Assembly: GCA_934293575.1 (NCBI GenBank)
Contig: CAKQYU010000001.1
Location: forward strand, 186,001 to 250,000
Direction: 5' to 3'
Source of the DNA: an uncultured Lachnospiraceae bacterium
GTDB lineage: Bacteria; Bacillota; Clostridia; Lachnospirales; Lachnospiraceae
DNA length: 64,000 nucleotides
A program made the position numbers and the translations under genes. The notes under the pieces were generated by a model. The model was not told the DNA's origin. It made no database searches and saw only the letters and a list, made by a program, of their open reading frames with translations. Shown here one piece after another: positions 40,180-48,573 of the stretch. Positions within the stretch are counted from its first letter, which is position 1. Every line of letters starts with the position of its first letter.

Positions 40180-42276
40180 ATGTACAAGAGTTATGAAATG
40201 GAACTTGCCGGCAGAACATTAAGAGTTGATGTTGGCCGGGTTGCAGCACAGGCAAACGGTGCAGCATTTATGCATTATGGTGACACAGTTGTATTATCAA
40301 CAGCAACAGCGTCTGATAAGCCAAGAGATGGGATTGATTTCTTCCCACTTTCTGTTGAGTATGAGGAGAAATTATATTCAGTTGGTAAAATTCCGGGTGG
40401 ATTTAATAAAAGAGAGGGTAAAGCAAGTGAGAATGCAATCCTTACTTCCCGTGTAATTGACCGCCCGATGCGTCCGTTGTTTCCAAAAGATTACAGAAAT
40501 GATGTTACATTGAACAATTTAGTAATGTCAGTTGATCCGGAATGTTCACCGGAGCTTACGGCTATGCTTGGTTCTGCAATTGCAACTGCAATTTCTGATA
40601 TTCCGTTTGACGGTCCATGCGCAACAACACAGGTTGGATTGATTGACGGAGAATTTGTATTTAATCCGAATGAAGCACAGAATGCAGTATCGGATTTAAA
40701 GCTTACTGTTGCTTCTACAGCACAGAAGGTAATTATGATTGAGGCGGGAGCAAACGAAGTTCCTGAGGACAAGATGATTGAGGCCATTTATGCAGCTCAT
40801 GAAATCAATCAGCAGGTAATTGAATTTATTAATAAGATTGTTGCAGAGTGTGGTAAACCAAAACATTCTTATACAAGTTGTGCAGTTCCGGAAGAATTGC
40901 TTGCAGCAATCAAAGAGCTTGTTCCACCGGAAGAGATGGAGAAAGCAGTATTTACGGATGAGAAACAGGTAAGAGAAGAGAATATCCGTCAGATTACAGA
41001 GAAGTTGGAAGAGGCATTTGCGGATAAGGAAGAATGGCTTGCTGTTTTAGGAGAAGCAATTTATCAGTATCAGAAGAAGACAGTTCGTAAGATGATCTTA
41101 AAGGATCATAAGCGTCCGGACGGTCGTGCAATTACACAGATTCGTCCTTTGGCTTCAGAGGTAGACATTATTCCTAGAGTACATGGTTCTGCTATGTTTA
41201 CACGTGGACAAACTCAGATTTGTAACGTGACAACATTGGCACCTTTGTCAGAAGCTCAGAAGATTGATGGCTTGAATCTCCTTGAGACAAATAAGAGATA
41301 TATGCATCATTATAATTTCCCATCTTATTCAGTTGGTGAGACAAAGCCTTCCCGCGGACCTGGACGTCGTGAGATTGGTCATGGTGCATTAGCAGAGCGT
41401 GCGTTGATTCCTGTACTTCCTTCTGTTGAAGAATTTCCATATGCAATCCGTTCCGTTTCAGAGACATTTGAATCAAACGGTTCTACTTCAATGGCATCAA
41501 CTTGTGCATCTTGTATGTCATTAATGGCAGCGGGTGTTCCGATTAAGAAGATGGTAGCCGGTATTTCCTGTGGATTGGTTACAGGTGATACAGATGATGA
41601 TTATATTGTTCTTACGGATATTCAGGGACTTGAGGACTTCTTTGGTGATATGGACTTTAAGGTTACCGGTACAAAGGATGGTATTACGGCAATTCAGATG
41701 GATATTAAGATTCATGGTTTGACAAGACCGATTGTTGAAGAGGCAATTCGCAGAACAAGAGAAGCCAGAATGTATATCATGGATGAGGTTATGTCTAAGG
41801 CAATTGATAAGCCTCGTGATCATGTTGGAGCATTGGCTCCTAAGATTTGTACCTTAAAGATTGATCCGGAAAAGATCGGTGAGATTATCGGTCAGCGTGG
41901 TAAGACGATTAACGCTATCATTGAAGAGACCGGAGTTAAGATTGATATTGATGATGAAGGTACAGTAGCTATTTGCGGAATTGATCAGGCAGGTATCGAT
42001 AAGGCACTTAAGATTATCCATTCTATTGTAGATCCGATTGAAGTAGGTAAGATTTATGAGGGTAAAGTGGTTCGTATTATGAACTTTGGTGCATTTGTTG
42101 AGTTATCGCCAAACAAAGACGGATTAATTCATATTTCTAAGCTTTCAAAAGAACGTGTCGCTAAGGTAGAAGATGTTGTTAATATTGGCGATGTAGTCAA
42201 TGTTAAGGTTCTTGAGATTGATCGTATGGGTAAAATCAGCTTAAGTCTTAAGGATGCTGTAGAAGAGGAAGAATAA
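40180..42276 (+). CDS. pnp: Polyribonucleotide nucleotidyltransferase (PNPase)
   Basis: A 698-residue phosphorolytic 3'-5' exoribonuclease. It has two RNase PH-like domains (about 1-210 with AAFMHYGDTVVLSTATAS and GKIPGGFNKREGKASE; about 315-540 with MFTRGQTQICNVTTLAP, and GLVTGDTDDDYIVLTDI as a phosphate/metal region), a helical link, a KH domain (IGEIIGQRGKTINAIIEETG) and an S1 domain (YEGKVVRIMNFGAFVELSP). Length is normal. The ribosome site is AAAGGAGA. It is expressed from its own promoter with a folded leader, and the rpsO-pnp pair is split by the adhesin gene. Confidence 0.98.
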   Translation: MYKSYEMELAGRTLRVDVGRVAAQANGAAFMHYGDTVVLSTATASDKPRDGIDFFPLSVEYEEKLYSVGKIPGGFNKREGKASENAILTSRVIDRPMRPLFPKDYRNDVTLNNLVMSVDPECSPELTAMLGSAIATAISDIPFDGPCATTQVGLIDGEFVFNPNEAQNAVSDLKLTVASTAQKVIMIEAGANEVPEDKMIEAIYAAHEINQQVIEFINKIVAECGKPKHSYTSCAVPEELLAAIKELVPPEEMEKAVFTDEKQVREENIRQITEKLEEAFADKEEWLAVLGEAIYQYQKKTVRKMILKDHKRPDGRAITQIRPLASEVDIIPRVHGSAMFTRGQTQICNVTTLAPLSEAQKIDGLNLLETNKRYMHHYNFPSYSVGETKPSRGPGRREIGHGALAERALIPVLPSVEEFPYAIRSVSETFESNGSTSMASTCASCMSLMAAGVPIKKMVAGISCGLVTGDTDDDYIVLTDIQGLEDFFGDMDFKVTGTKDGITAIQMDIKIHGLTRPIVEEAIRRTREARMYIMDEVMSKAIDKPRDHVGALAPKICTLKIDPEKIGEIIGQRGKTINAIIEETGVKIDIDDEGTVAICGIDQAGIDKALKIIHSIVDPIEVGKIYEGKVVRIMNFGAFVELSPNKDGLIHISKLSKERVAKVEDVVNIGDVVNVKVLEIDRMGKISLSLKDAVEEEE

Positions 42277-42302
42277 TTTAACTCGAAAATGATTAGACAT
42301 AT

Positions 42303-42328
42303 AGGGACTTCGTATGAGGTCCCTTTTT
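42303..42328 (+). terminator. Terminator after pnp
   Basis: An 8-bp stem with one T·G pair (AGGGACTT with AGGTCCCT, loop CGTATG) followed by TTTT. The next gene starts only 23 bases later without a visible promoter between, so read-through may feed the phosphorylase gene. Confidence 0.75.
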
Positions 42329-42350
42329 AACACAGGGAAGGAGTAAGAAG

Positions 42351-44747
42351 ATGCAATTTGGATATTTTGATGAAAAGGCAAAAGAATATGTTATTACACG
42401 TCCGGATACACCGGCACCGTGGGCAAACTACCTTGGTTCTCCGGAATACGGAGCAATTATTTCCAATAATGCAGGAGGTTACAGTTTTGAAAAAAGTGGG
42501 GCGCATGGAAGAATTATCCGTTATATTTTCAACCAGTTCGATCAGCCGGGACGTTATATTTATTTAAGAGATGATGAGACAAAGGATTACTGGTCGGCAT
42601 CATGGCAGCCGGTTGGCAAACCGCTGGATGTTTACAAGAGTGAGTGTCATCATGGAACCGGTTATACCAATATGAAGGCATTATACGAGAAAATTCAGTC
42701 AGAAGTGCTTTATTACGTTCCTTTGAATAAGACATATGAAGTCTGGAGATTAAAGGTAACGAATGAATCGGACAGACCTAGAAAAATTTCAACGTTTGGA
42801 TATTGTGAATTTACAAATGATTCAAATTATGAGCAGGATCAGGTAAATCTTCAATATACATTATTTATAACAAAGACATATTTTAAAAATAATAAAATCT
42901 ATCAGACCATCAATGAAAATATCAAAAATGATGTGGATGGAAATACAACAACTGCAAGATTTTTCGGATTAGCCGGAGCGGATGTTACTTCTTATAACGG
43001 AGATAAGGAATGTTTCCTTGGCCGTTATCATGGTTATAATAATCCGGTTGCGGTTGAAAACGGACAGTGCAGCAATGAATTAAACTATAACCTGAACGGT
43101 TGTGGTGCGTTACATACAAAACTTGAATTGGCACCGGGTGAAACAAAATACATTACATTTGTATTAGGTGTGAAATCGGATGCAGATGCGGATGCAATCC
43201 TTGCATCTTATCAGAATGTCAAAGAAGCAAGTGATAAAGAATTAGAGGAGTTAAAGGCTTATTGGCATGGCCAGTTGAGTCACTTACAGGTTAATACGCC
43301 ATCTGACAGCTTTAATAATATGATTAATACCTGGAACGCATATCAGTGCTTTATGACATTTATCTGGTCAAGAGCAGCATCCTTTACATATTGTGGGCTT
43401 CGTAATGGATACGGATATCGTGATACGGTTCAGGATATTCAGGGTATCATTCATTTGAATCCGGATATGGCATTGGAAAAAATCCGGTTTATGTTATCTG
43501 CCCAGGTAGATAATGGTGGTGGTTTGCCACTTGTTAAATTCAATCATAATGCAGGTCATGAAGATACTCCGGATGATCCATCTTATGTAAAGGCAACCGG
43601 ACATCCGGCATATCGTGCAGATGATGCATTGTGGTTGTTCCCAACGATTTACAAATATATTGCAGAGTCCGGAAATGTTGATTTTATGGATGAAGTAATT
43701 GTATTTGCAAATGGTGGAGAAGGTAGTGTATATGAACATTTAAAGAGAGCAATTGACTTTTCAATGAACCGTTTGGGTACACACGGAATGCCTGCCGGAC
43801 TGCATGCGGATTGGAATGACTGCCTGCGTCTTGGTAAACAGGGTGAATCAAGTTTTGTGGCAATGCAGTTATATTATGCAATGTCGATTTTACGTATTTT
43901 TGCGAAGAGAAAACAGGATGAAGAATATATTGCATATTTGGATGAGATTCAGGAAAAATTAGGTAATATCATTCAGGATACCTGTTGGGAAGATGATCGT
44001 TTTGTTCGTGGATATACCGAAAAGGGCGAAGTGATTGGTTCAAAGAAACATCCGGAAGCAAGTATGTGGTTAAATCCTCAATCATGGTCGGTTATTTCCG
44101 GTCTTGCAAGCAAGGAACAGGCTGAACTCGCTTTGGAATCTGTTCACAGAGAATTAAATACACCATATGGTGTCAGCTTAATGGGACCTTCCTATGTGAA
44201 TCATGCATTTGATGGTGCGTTAATGTTATTATTTAATCCGTCTACAAAGGAAAACGGAGGAATTTTCTCACAGCCTCAGGGTTGGATTATTCTTGCAGAA
44301 GCATTGATGGGACACGGTAATCGTGCATTTGAGTATTTTGATGAATCTTCACCTGCATCTGCAAATGACAGAGCGGAGATTCGGAAATTAGAACCATATT
44401 GTCATGGACAGTTTACGGAAAGTATGGAATCACCTTATGCGGGACGTGCACATGTACATTGGCTGACCGGAACGGCTTCTACTGTTATGGTGGGATGCGT
44501 AGAGGGTATTCTTGGATTACGTCCGGATTTGGATGGATTAAAGATCAATCCGGCTGTTTCTTCGGATTGGAAAGAATTTACAATGGAAAAAGATTTCCGT
44601 GGAAGTCATTTGCATATCGCCGTAAAGAATCCAAACGGAAAAGAATCCGGAGTAACAAAGCTTACTTTGAATGGAACTGTTATGGAGAGCAATTATATTC
44701 CGGCAAATCTGTTAAAAGATAACAATGACATCATAGTGGAAATGTAA
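42351..44747 (+). CDS. GH94 glycoside phosphorylase (cellobiose- or chitobiose-type)
   Basis: A 798-residue cytoplasmic phosphorylase that would split a beta-linked disaccharide with phosphate to give sugar-1-phosphate plus free sugar. The start MQFGYFDEKAKEYVITRPDT is typical of the family, as are NAGGYSF, LGYRDT-like GYRDTVQDIQG, the catalytic aspartate in ADWNDCLRLG, ENGGIFSQPQGW, HWLTGTAS and the C-terminal PAVSSDWKEF. From what I recall of the families, parts (YIYLRDDETKDYWSASWQPV, GGEGSVYEHL) look closer to diacetylchitobiose phosphorylase than to clostridial cellobiose phosphorylase, so the sugar is uncertain. The GH5 cellulase in the same window favours cellobiose. Confidence 0.88.
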   Translation: MQFGYFDEKAKEYVITRPDTPAPWANYLGSPEYGAIISNNAGGYSFEKSGAHGRIIRYIFNQFDQPGRYIYLRDDETKDYWSASWQPVGKPLDVYKSECHHGTGYTNMKALYEKIQSEVLYYVPLNKTYEVWRLKVTNESDRPRKISTFGYCEFTNDSNYEQDQVNLQYTLFITKTYFKNNKIYQTINENIKNDVDGNTTTARFFGLAGADVTSYNGDKECFLGRYHGYNNPVAVENGQCSNELNYNLNGCGALHTKLELAPGETKYITFVLGVKSDADADAILASYQNVKEASDKELEELKAYWHGQLSHLQVNTPSDSFNNMINTWNAYQCFMTFIWSRAASFTYCGLRNGYGYRDTVQDIQGIIHLNPDMALEKIRFMLSAQVDNGGGLPLVKFNHNAGHEDTPDDPSYVKATGHPAYRADDALWLFPTIYKYIAESGNVDFMDEVIVFANGGEGSVYEHLKRAIDFSMNRLGTHGMPAGLHADWNDCLRLGKQGESSFVAMQLYYAMSILRIFAKRKQDEEYIAYLDEIQEKLGNIIQDTCWEDDRFVRGYTEKGEVIGSKKHPEASMWLNPQSWSVISGLASKEQAELALESVHRELNTPYGVSLMGPSYVNHAFDGALMLLFNPSTKENGGIFSQPQGWIILAEALMGHGNRAFEYFDESSPASANDRAEIRKLEPYCHGQFTESMESPYAGRAHVHWLTGTASTVMVGCVEGILGLRPDLDGLKINPAVSSDWKEFTMEKDFRGSHLHIAVKNPNGKESGVTKLTLNGTVMESNYIPANLLKDNNDIIVEM

Positions 44748-44770
44748 TATATTCTATGTGGGAGAAAAAA

Positions 44771-45247
44771 ATGGATATATTAGAAATTATAATTCATAAC
44801 AAAATGATAATTGCCCCGATTTTAAGCTGGGCAGTGGCACAATTATTGAAAACAATCATCAATTGTGTATTAACAAAGGAGTTTAATCCGGAACGTCTGA
44901 TTGGTGGCGGAGGAATGCCAAGTTCACATTCCGCAACGGTTATGGGACTTGTGTATGCAGCAGCATATTGTAAGGGATTTGATGGATTTGAATTTCCGAT
45001 GGCATTAACATTTGCGTTTATTGTTATGTATGATGCCATGAATGTCCGGATGGAGACAGGAAAACAGGCTTTTATTCTGAATTATTTCCTGAAAAATGAG
45101 GAATTTAATAAAAGTCTGAAAGATGTGGATATCAAGGATAGACCAAAGCTGATTTTAAAGGAATATGTCGGACATACACCGCTTCAGGTAATTGCCGGTG
45201 TGTGTTTGGGATTATTTGTCGGTTATATGGTTTGTCGGTATTTGTAA
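44771..45247 (+). CDS. DUF212/YuiD-family membrane protein (PAP2-like)
   Basis: A 158-residue membrane protein of the YuiD (DUF212, divergent PAP2) family. It has a signature with MPSSHSATVMGL around residue 49, an active-site-like Ser-His of phosphatase type, plus VMYDAMNVRMETGKQA and the ending VGHTPLQVIAGVCLGLFVGY. Four hydrophobic segments are seen. I preferred ATG 44771 over 44756, because GTGGGAG lies 7 bases before it and the family starts there. The exact reaction is unknown; dephosphorylation of a lipid phosphate is likely from the family. A strong terminator follows it. Confidence 0.8.
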   Translation: MDILEIIIHNKMIIAPILSWAVAQLLKTIINCVLTKEFNPERLIGGGGMPSSHSATVMGLVYAAAYCKGFDGFEFPMALTFAFIVMYDAMNVRMETGKQAFILNYFLKNEEFNKSLKDVDIKDRPKLILKEYVGHTPLQVIAGVCLGLFVGYMVCRYL

Positions 45248-45277
45248 GGTATAAAATTTATATGGATAGTAATACTA

Positions 45278-45310
45278 AAGAGGAAGATGGAAGGTCTTCC
45301 TCTTTTTTTA
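45278..45310 (+). terminator. Terminator after the YuiD-family gene
   Basis: A 10-bp perfect stem (AAGAGGAAGA with TCTTCCTCTT, 7-base loop) followed by TTTTTA. Confidence 0.9.
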
Positions 45311-45324
45311 TTGTGAGGTTAAAC

Positions 45325-45990
45325 ATGGAAGAAATTGAAAAAAACCAGATGGAACAAATGGATATGAAAAATAATCCTTATGGTTATAAAATTCATTTAA
45401 TAAATATTATTGGGGAGATTGAGGGACATCAAAGTCTTGCGGTATCTTCAAAGACAACAAAATATGAATATCTGCTGCCGGAACTTGCAAAAGTAGAAGA
45501 GGATGCCGGCATTGACGGGTTACTTGTCTTGTTAAATACAATTGGAGGCGATGTGGAGGCAGGTCTTGCAATTGCGGAAATGATTGCCTCTTTGTCCGTT
45601 CCGGTTGTTACTCTGTTATTGGGCGGAGGACATTCCATTGGGGTGCCGCTTTGTGTATCGGGAGATTATTCTTTTATTGTTCCGACAGCAACGATGGTTA
45701 TTCATCCAATCCGGATGAACGGACCGGTATTGGGAGTAAAACAAAATTATGAATATATTGATAAAATGCAGGATCGGATTTTGGCATTTACCTGTGCACA
45801 TTCAGACATTTCGGAAGTGGATTTGAAAAAAATCATGTTTAACACAAAAGAACTGGCAAAGGATATCGGAACGGTTTTGGTTGGAAAAGAGGCGGTAAAG
45901 GCAGGTCTTGTAAATGAAGTTGGCGGAATCCGGGATGCTTTTTCTAAATTATATAGCTTGATAAATCAGAGAAAGAATAGTATTATGTAG
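45325..45990 (+). CDS. tepA: ClpP-class serine protease TepA
   Basis: A 221-residue cytoplasmic protein of the TepA/YmfB family, related to ClpP. The fold is visible in GLLVLLNTIGGDVEAGLAIAE, the nucleophile region LGGGHSIGVPLC (Ser in GHSIG, like GxASM of ClpP), and the histidine in TMVIHPIR. The start was chosen at ATG 45325, because GAGG lies 7 bases before it, whereas the longer frame to 45202 runs through the YuiD gene and its terminator. In Bacillus tepA is beside the spoIIIE/ftsK gene, as here (57 bases). It has been linked to protein export and spore development; its targets are unknown. Confidence 0.88.
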   Translation: MEEIEKNQMEQMDMKNNPYGYKIHLINIIGEIEGHQSLAVSSKTTKYEYLLPELAKVEEDAGIDGLLVLLNTIGGDVEAGLAIAEMIASLSVPVVTLLLGGGHSIGVPLCVSGDYSFIVPTATMVIHPIRMNGPVLGVKQNYEYIDKMQDRILAFTCAHSDISEVDLKKIMFNTKELAKDIGTVLVGKEAVKAGLVNEVGGIRDAFSKLYSLINQRKNSIM

Positions 45991-46046
45991 ATATTGTGGT
46001 GCTTTTCGCACAAAAACACAATTTATCGTATAAGGGAGGAATTTAT

Positions 46047-48497
46047 TTGGCTGGTAAGAAAAAGAAAAAAGAAGAGTCATATATTGGAGAAATTGTAATC
46101 TGGATTATTACAGCCTGTATGCTGATTTTGGAATTGGCCAATTTTGGATTATGTGGTTTTGTAAATTATGTCAGTCAGTTTCTATTTGGTCTGTTTGGTA
46201 TTACAGAATACATTTTACCGATATTTGTGATTGTATCTGCCTTTTTTCTTCATGTGAATGAATATAAAAAAAGAGCGGTTCAAAAAGTAATATTATCTGT
46301 ATTCTTATTACTCTGCGTTGGTATGGTTGCACAGATGGGAACACATGTGACCGGAATAAAAGATATTTTTCTGCATGGTTTTCAGGATAAACGTGGTGGA
46401 GGTATTGTATGCGGAGGTATTGCATTTTTATTAAACCGGTTATTGGGAACCGCAGGTACATATATCGTAGTAATTCTTGCAATTCTGATTGGAATTGTAT
46501 TTTTGACGGAAATTTCTGTCATTGAGGTAATCAAATCCCTGTTTCAGTTTTCAGATTCCGGGGATGACAGACAAAAGGAAAAGAAGAAAAAGACAGTAAG
46601 TAAAGAAATTGTCAGAGAAGACTATCCGGATGAAGTACCGGTTAAAAAGAAAAAAGGTTCTATGATGGAACAATTGACGGTATTGCCGCCTGAAACGGAT
46701 AAGGGAATTATTCGTGCAAGTGAAAAACCGGTAAACACAAAAGAAGATGTGCATGAAATTACAATGACTTATCCGGTTCCGTTACCGGGTGAAGCAATGC
46801 AGGAAACAAAAAACGAAAAAACGAAACCCAAAAGAACACGTAGCAGAAAATCAGTAGTTCCGACGGTGGAACCGGTTGAGACAACGGAGCAGAATGTAAC
46901 CGAAAAGATAGAAAACAAATCAGTATCCGCAAATGAAAAAGAAAAAAAACAGGAAGATATTCTGGTGGATATTAAACCGACGGAGTCGGAATCGGATTAT
47001 CATTTTCCTCCAAGAGAGCTGTTAAAGGCAACCAAAACACAATCGATTAATAATGATGTGCAGATGCAGCAGAATGCCCAACAGTTAAAGGAAGTTTTGG
47101 AAAGCTTCGGTGTTGGTGTGACCATGCAAAATTATAGCTGCGGTCCATCTGTTACCAGATACGAAATGATACCGGATCAGGGCGTGAAGGTAAGTAAGAT
47201 TACCGGTTTGGCGGATGACTTAATGATGAATTTAGCGGCACAAAGTATTCGTATTGAAGCTCCGATTCCCGGAAAACGTGCAGTGGGAATTGAAATTCCG
47301 AACGAGAAACGAAGCAGTGTTGGATTTCGTGAGTTGATTGATTCAGAGGCGTTTATCCGACATCCGTCAAAGTTGTCTTTTGCGGTCGGAAAAGATATAG
47401 AAGGAAATGTAATTGTAGAGGACATTGCAAAGATGCCGCATCTGTTGATTGCCGGTGCAACCGGTTCCGGCAAATCGGTTTGTACGAATACCTTGATTAT
47501 GAGTATTCTTTATAAGGCAAGACCGGATGAGGTAAAATTAATTTTGATCGATCCGAAACAGGTAGAATTAAAGGTATATAACGGAATTCCGCATTTACTG
47601 ACTCCGGTTGTGACGGATCCGAAAAAAGCTGCCGGAGCATTGAATTGGGCAGTTGGGGAAATGACGAAACGATATCAGTTGTTTTCAGAATGTAATGTCC
47701 GGAACATTCAAGGATACAATGCTAAGGTAAAGGAATTGGAATCATCGAAACAGGTTTCGGAGGTACATCTGAAACCGATGCCGCAGATTGTGATTATTGT
47801 GGATGAGCTTGCGGATCTTATGATGGTAGCGAAAGCTGAAGTAGAGGATGCAATCGTAAGACTGGCACAGCTTGCCAGAGCAGCAGGAATCCATTTGGTT
47901 ATTGCGACGCAGAGACCTTCTGTAGATGTGGTTACCGGTCTGATTAAGGCAAACGTTCCATCGAGAATTGCACTTTCGGTTTCTTCCGGTGTGGATTCAA
48001 GAACCATTATTGACAGTGTCGGTGCGGAGAAATTACTGGGAAACGGTGATATGTTATTTTATCCGACAAATTATCCGAAACCGTTGCGTGTTCAGGGTGC
48101 ATATATTTCAGATGATGAAGTGGTAAATGTTGTCGATTACCTGATAAAAAATAATGGAAAAGAAGAGTCAGAAGAAGATATTTCCGCACACTTTATTACC
48201 GCTGAGCCTCTGGCAGGAGGTACCAATACCGGAAACGGAGTGGTAGAAGACGGAAATGATGAGTATTTTGTTCAGGCGGGAAAATATATCATTGAAAAGG
48301 ATAAGGCATCCATTGGTATGCTGCAGCGTATGTTTAAGATTGGATTTAACAGAGCCGCCCGTATTATGGATCAATTACATACTGCGGGAGTGGTTGGACC
48401 GGAAGAAGGTACCAAACCGAGACAGATTCTGATGACAATGGAGGAGTTTGAAACCTATATAGGTGCGCAGGAAGATTCGGATCAGGCAGTTTTTTGA
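46047..48497 (+). CDS. ftsK: DNA translocase FtsK/SpoIIIE
   Basis: An 816-residue ATP-driven DNA pump that moves chromosome ends through the division or spore septum and aids XerCD at dif. It has about four N-terminal membrane helices (about 15-165), a charged linker (about 170-330), a RecA-like motor with Walker A GATGSGKSV (470-478), LADLMMVAKAEVEDAI, and ATQRPSVDVVTGLIKANVPSR, and the C-terminal gamma winged helix (EYFVQAGKYIIEKDKASIG, IGFNRAARIMDQL), which reads KOPS/SRS sequences. I chose the TTG at 46047, because AAGGGAGG lies 7 bases before it and the protein then begins MAGKKKKK. An upstream ATG at 45996 has no ribosome site. Confidence 0.95.
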   Translation: MAGKKKKKEESYIGEIVIWIITACMLILELANFGLCGFVNYVSQFLFGLFGITEYILPIFVIVSAFFLHVNEYKKRAVQKVILSVFLLLCVGMVAQMGTHVTGIKDIFLHGFQDKRGGGIVCGGIAFLLNRLLGTAGTYIVVILAILIGIVFLTEISVIEVIKSLFQFSDSGDDRQKEKKKKTVSKEIVREDYPDEVPVKKKKGSMMEQLTVLPPETDKGIIRASEKPVNTKEDVHEITMTYPVPLPGEAMQETKNEKTKPKRTRSRKSVVPTVEPVETTEQNVTEKIENKSVSANEKEKKQEDILVDIKPTESESDYHFPPRELLKATKTQSINNDVQMQQNAQQLKEVLESFGVGVTMQNYSCGPSVTRYEMIPDQGVKVSKITGLADDLMMNLAAQSIRIEAPIPGKRAVGIEIPNEKRSSVGFRELIDSEAFIRHPSKLSFAVGKDIEGNVIVEDIAKMPHLLIAGATGSGKSVCTNTLIMSILYKARPDEVKLILIDPKQVELKVYNGIPHLLTPVVTDPKKAAGALNWAVGEMTKRYQLFSECNVRNIQGYNAKVKELESSKQVSEVHLKPMPQIVIIVDELADLMMVAKAEVEDAIVRLAQLARAAGIHLVIATQRPSVDVVTGLIKANVPSRIALSVSSGVDSRTIIDSVGAEKLLGNGDMLFYPTNYPKPLRVQGAYISDDEVVNVVDYLIKNNGKEESEEDISAHFITAEPLAGGTNTGNGVVEDGNDEYFVQAGKYIIEKDKASIGMLQRMFKIGFNRAARIMDQLHTAGVVGPEEGTKPRQILMTMEEFETYIGAQEDSDQAVF

Positions 48498-48514
48498 TAA
48501 AAGGGAAAATGCTA

Positions 48515-48543
48515 TTGACGAATATATAAGCAATTACTAAAAT
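48515..48543 (+). promoter_or_regulatory. Promoter for fhs-folD-rimO-pgsA
   Basis: TTGACG, 17 bases, TAAAAT, ending 30 bases before the fhs ATG. The four following genes are closely spaced without a clear terminator. Confidence 0.78.
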
Positions 48544-48573
48544 GATGAGAAAGATAAAGAAGAGGAGAAAAAC

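Noticed and set aside
45202..45325. Longer start for tepA from 45202
   Set aside because: The extra 41 codons overlap the YuiD-family gene and a perfect terminator, while ATG 45325 has a good ribosome site.
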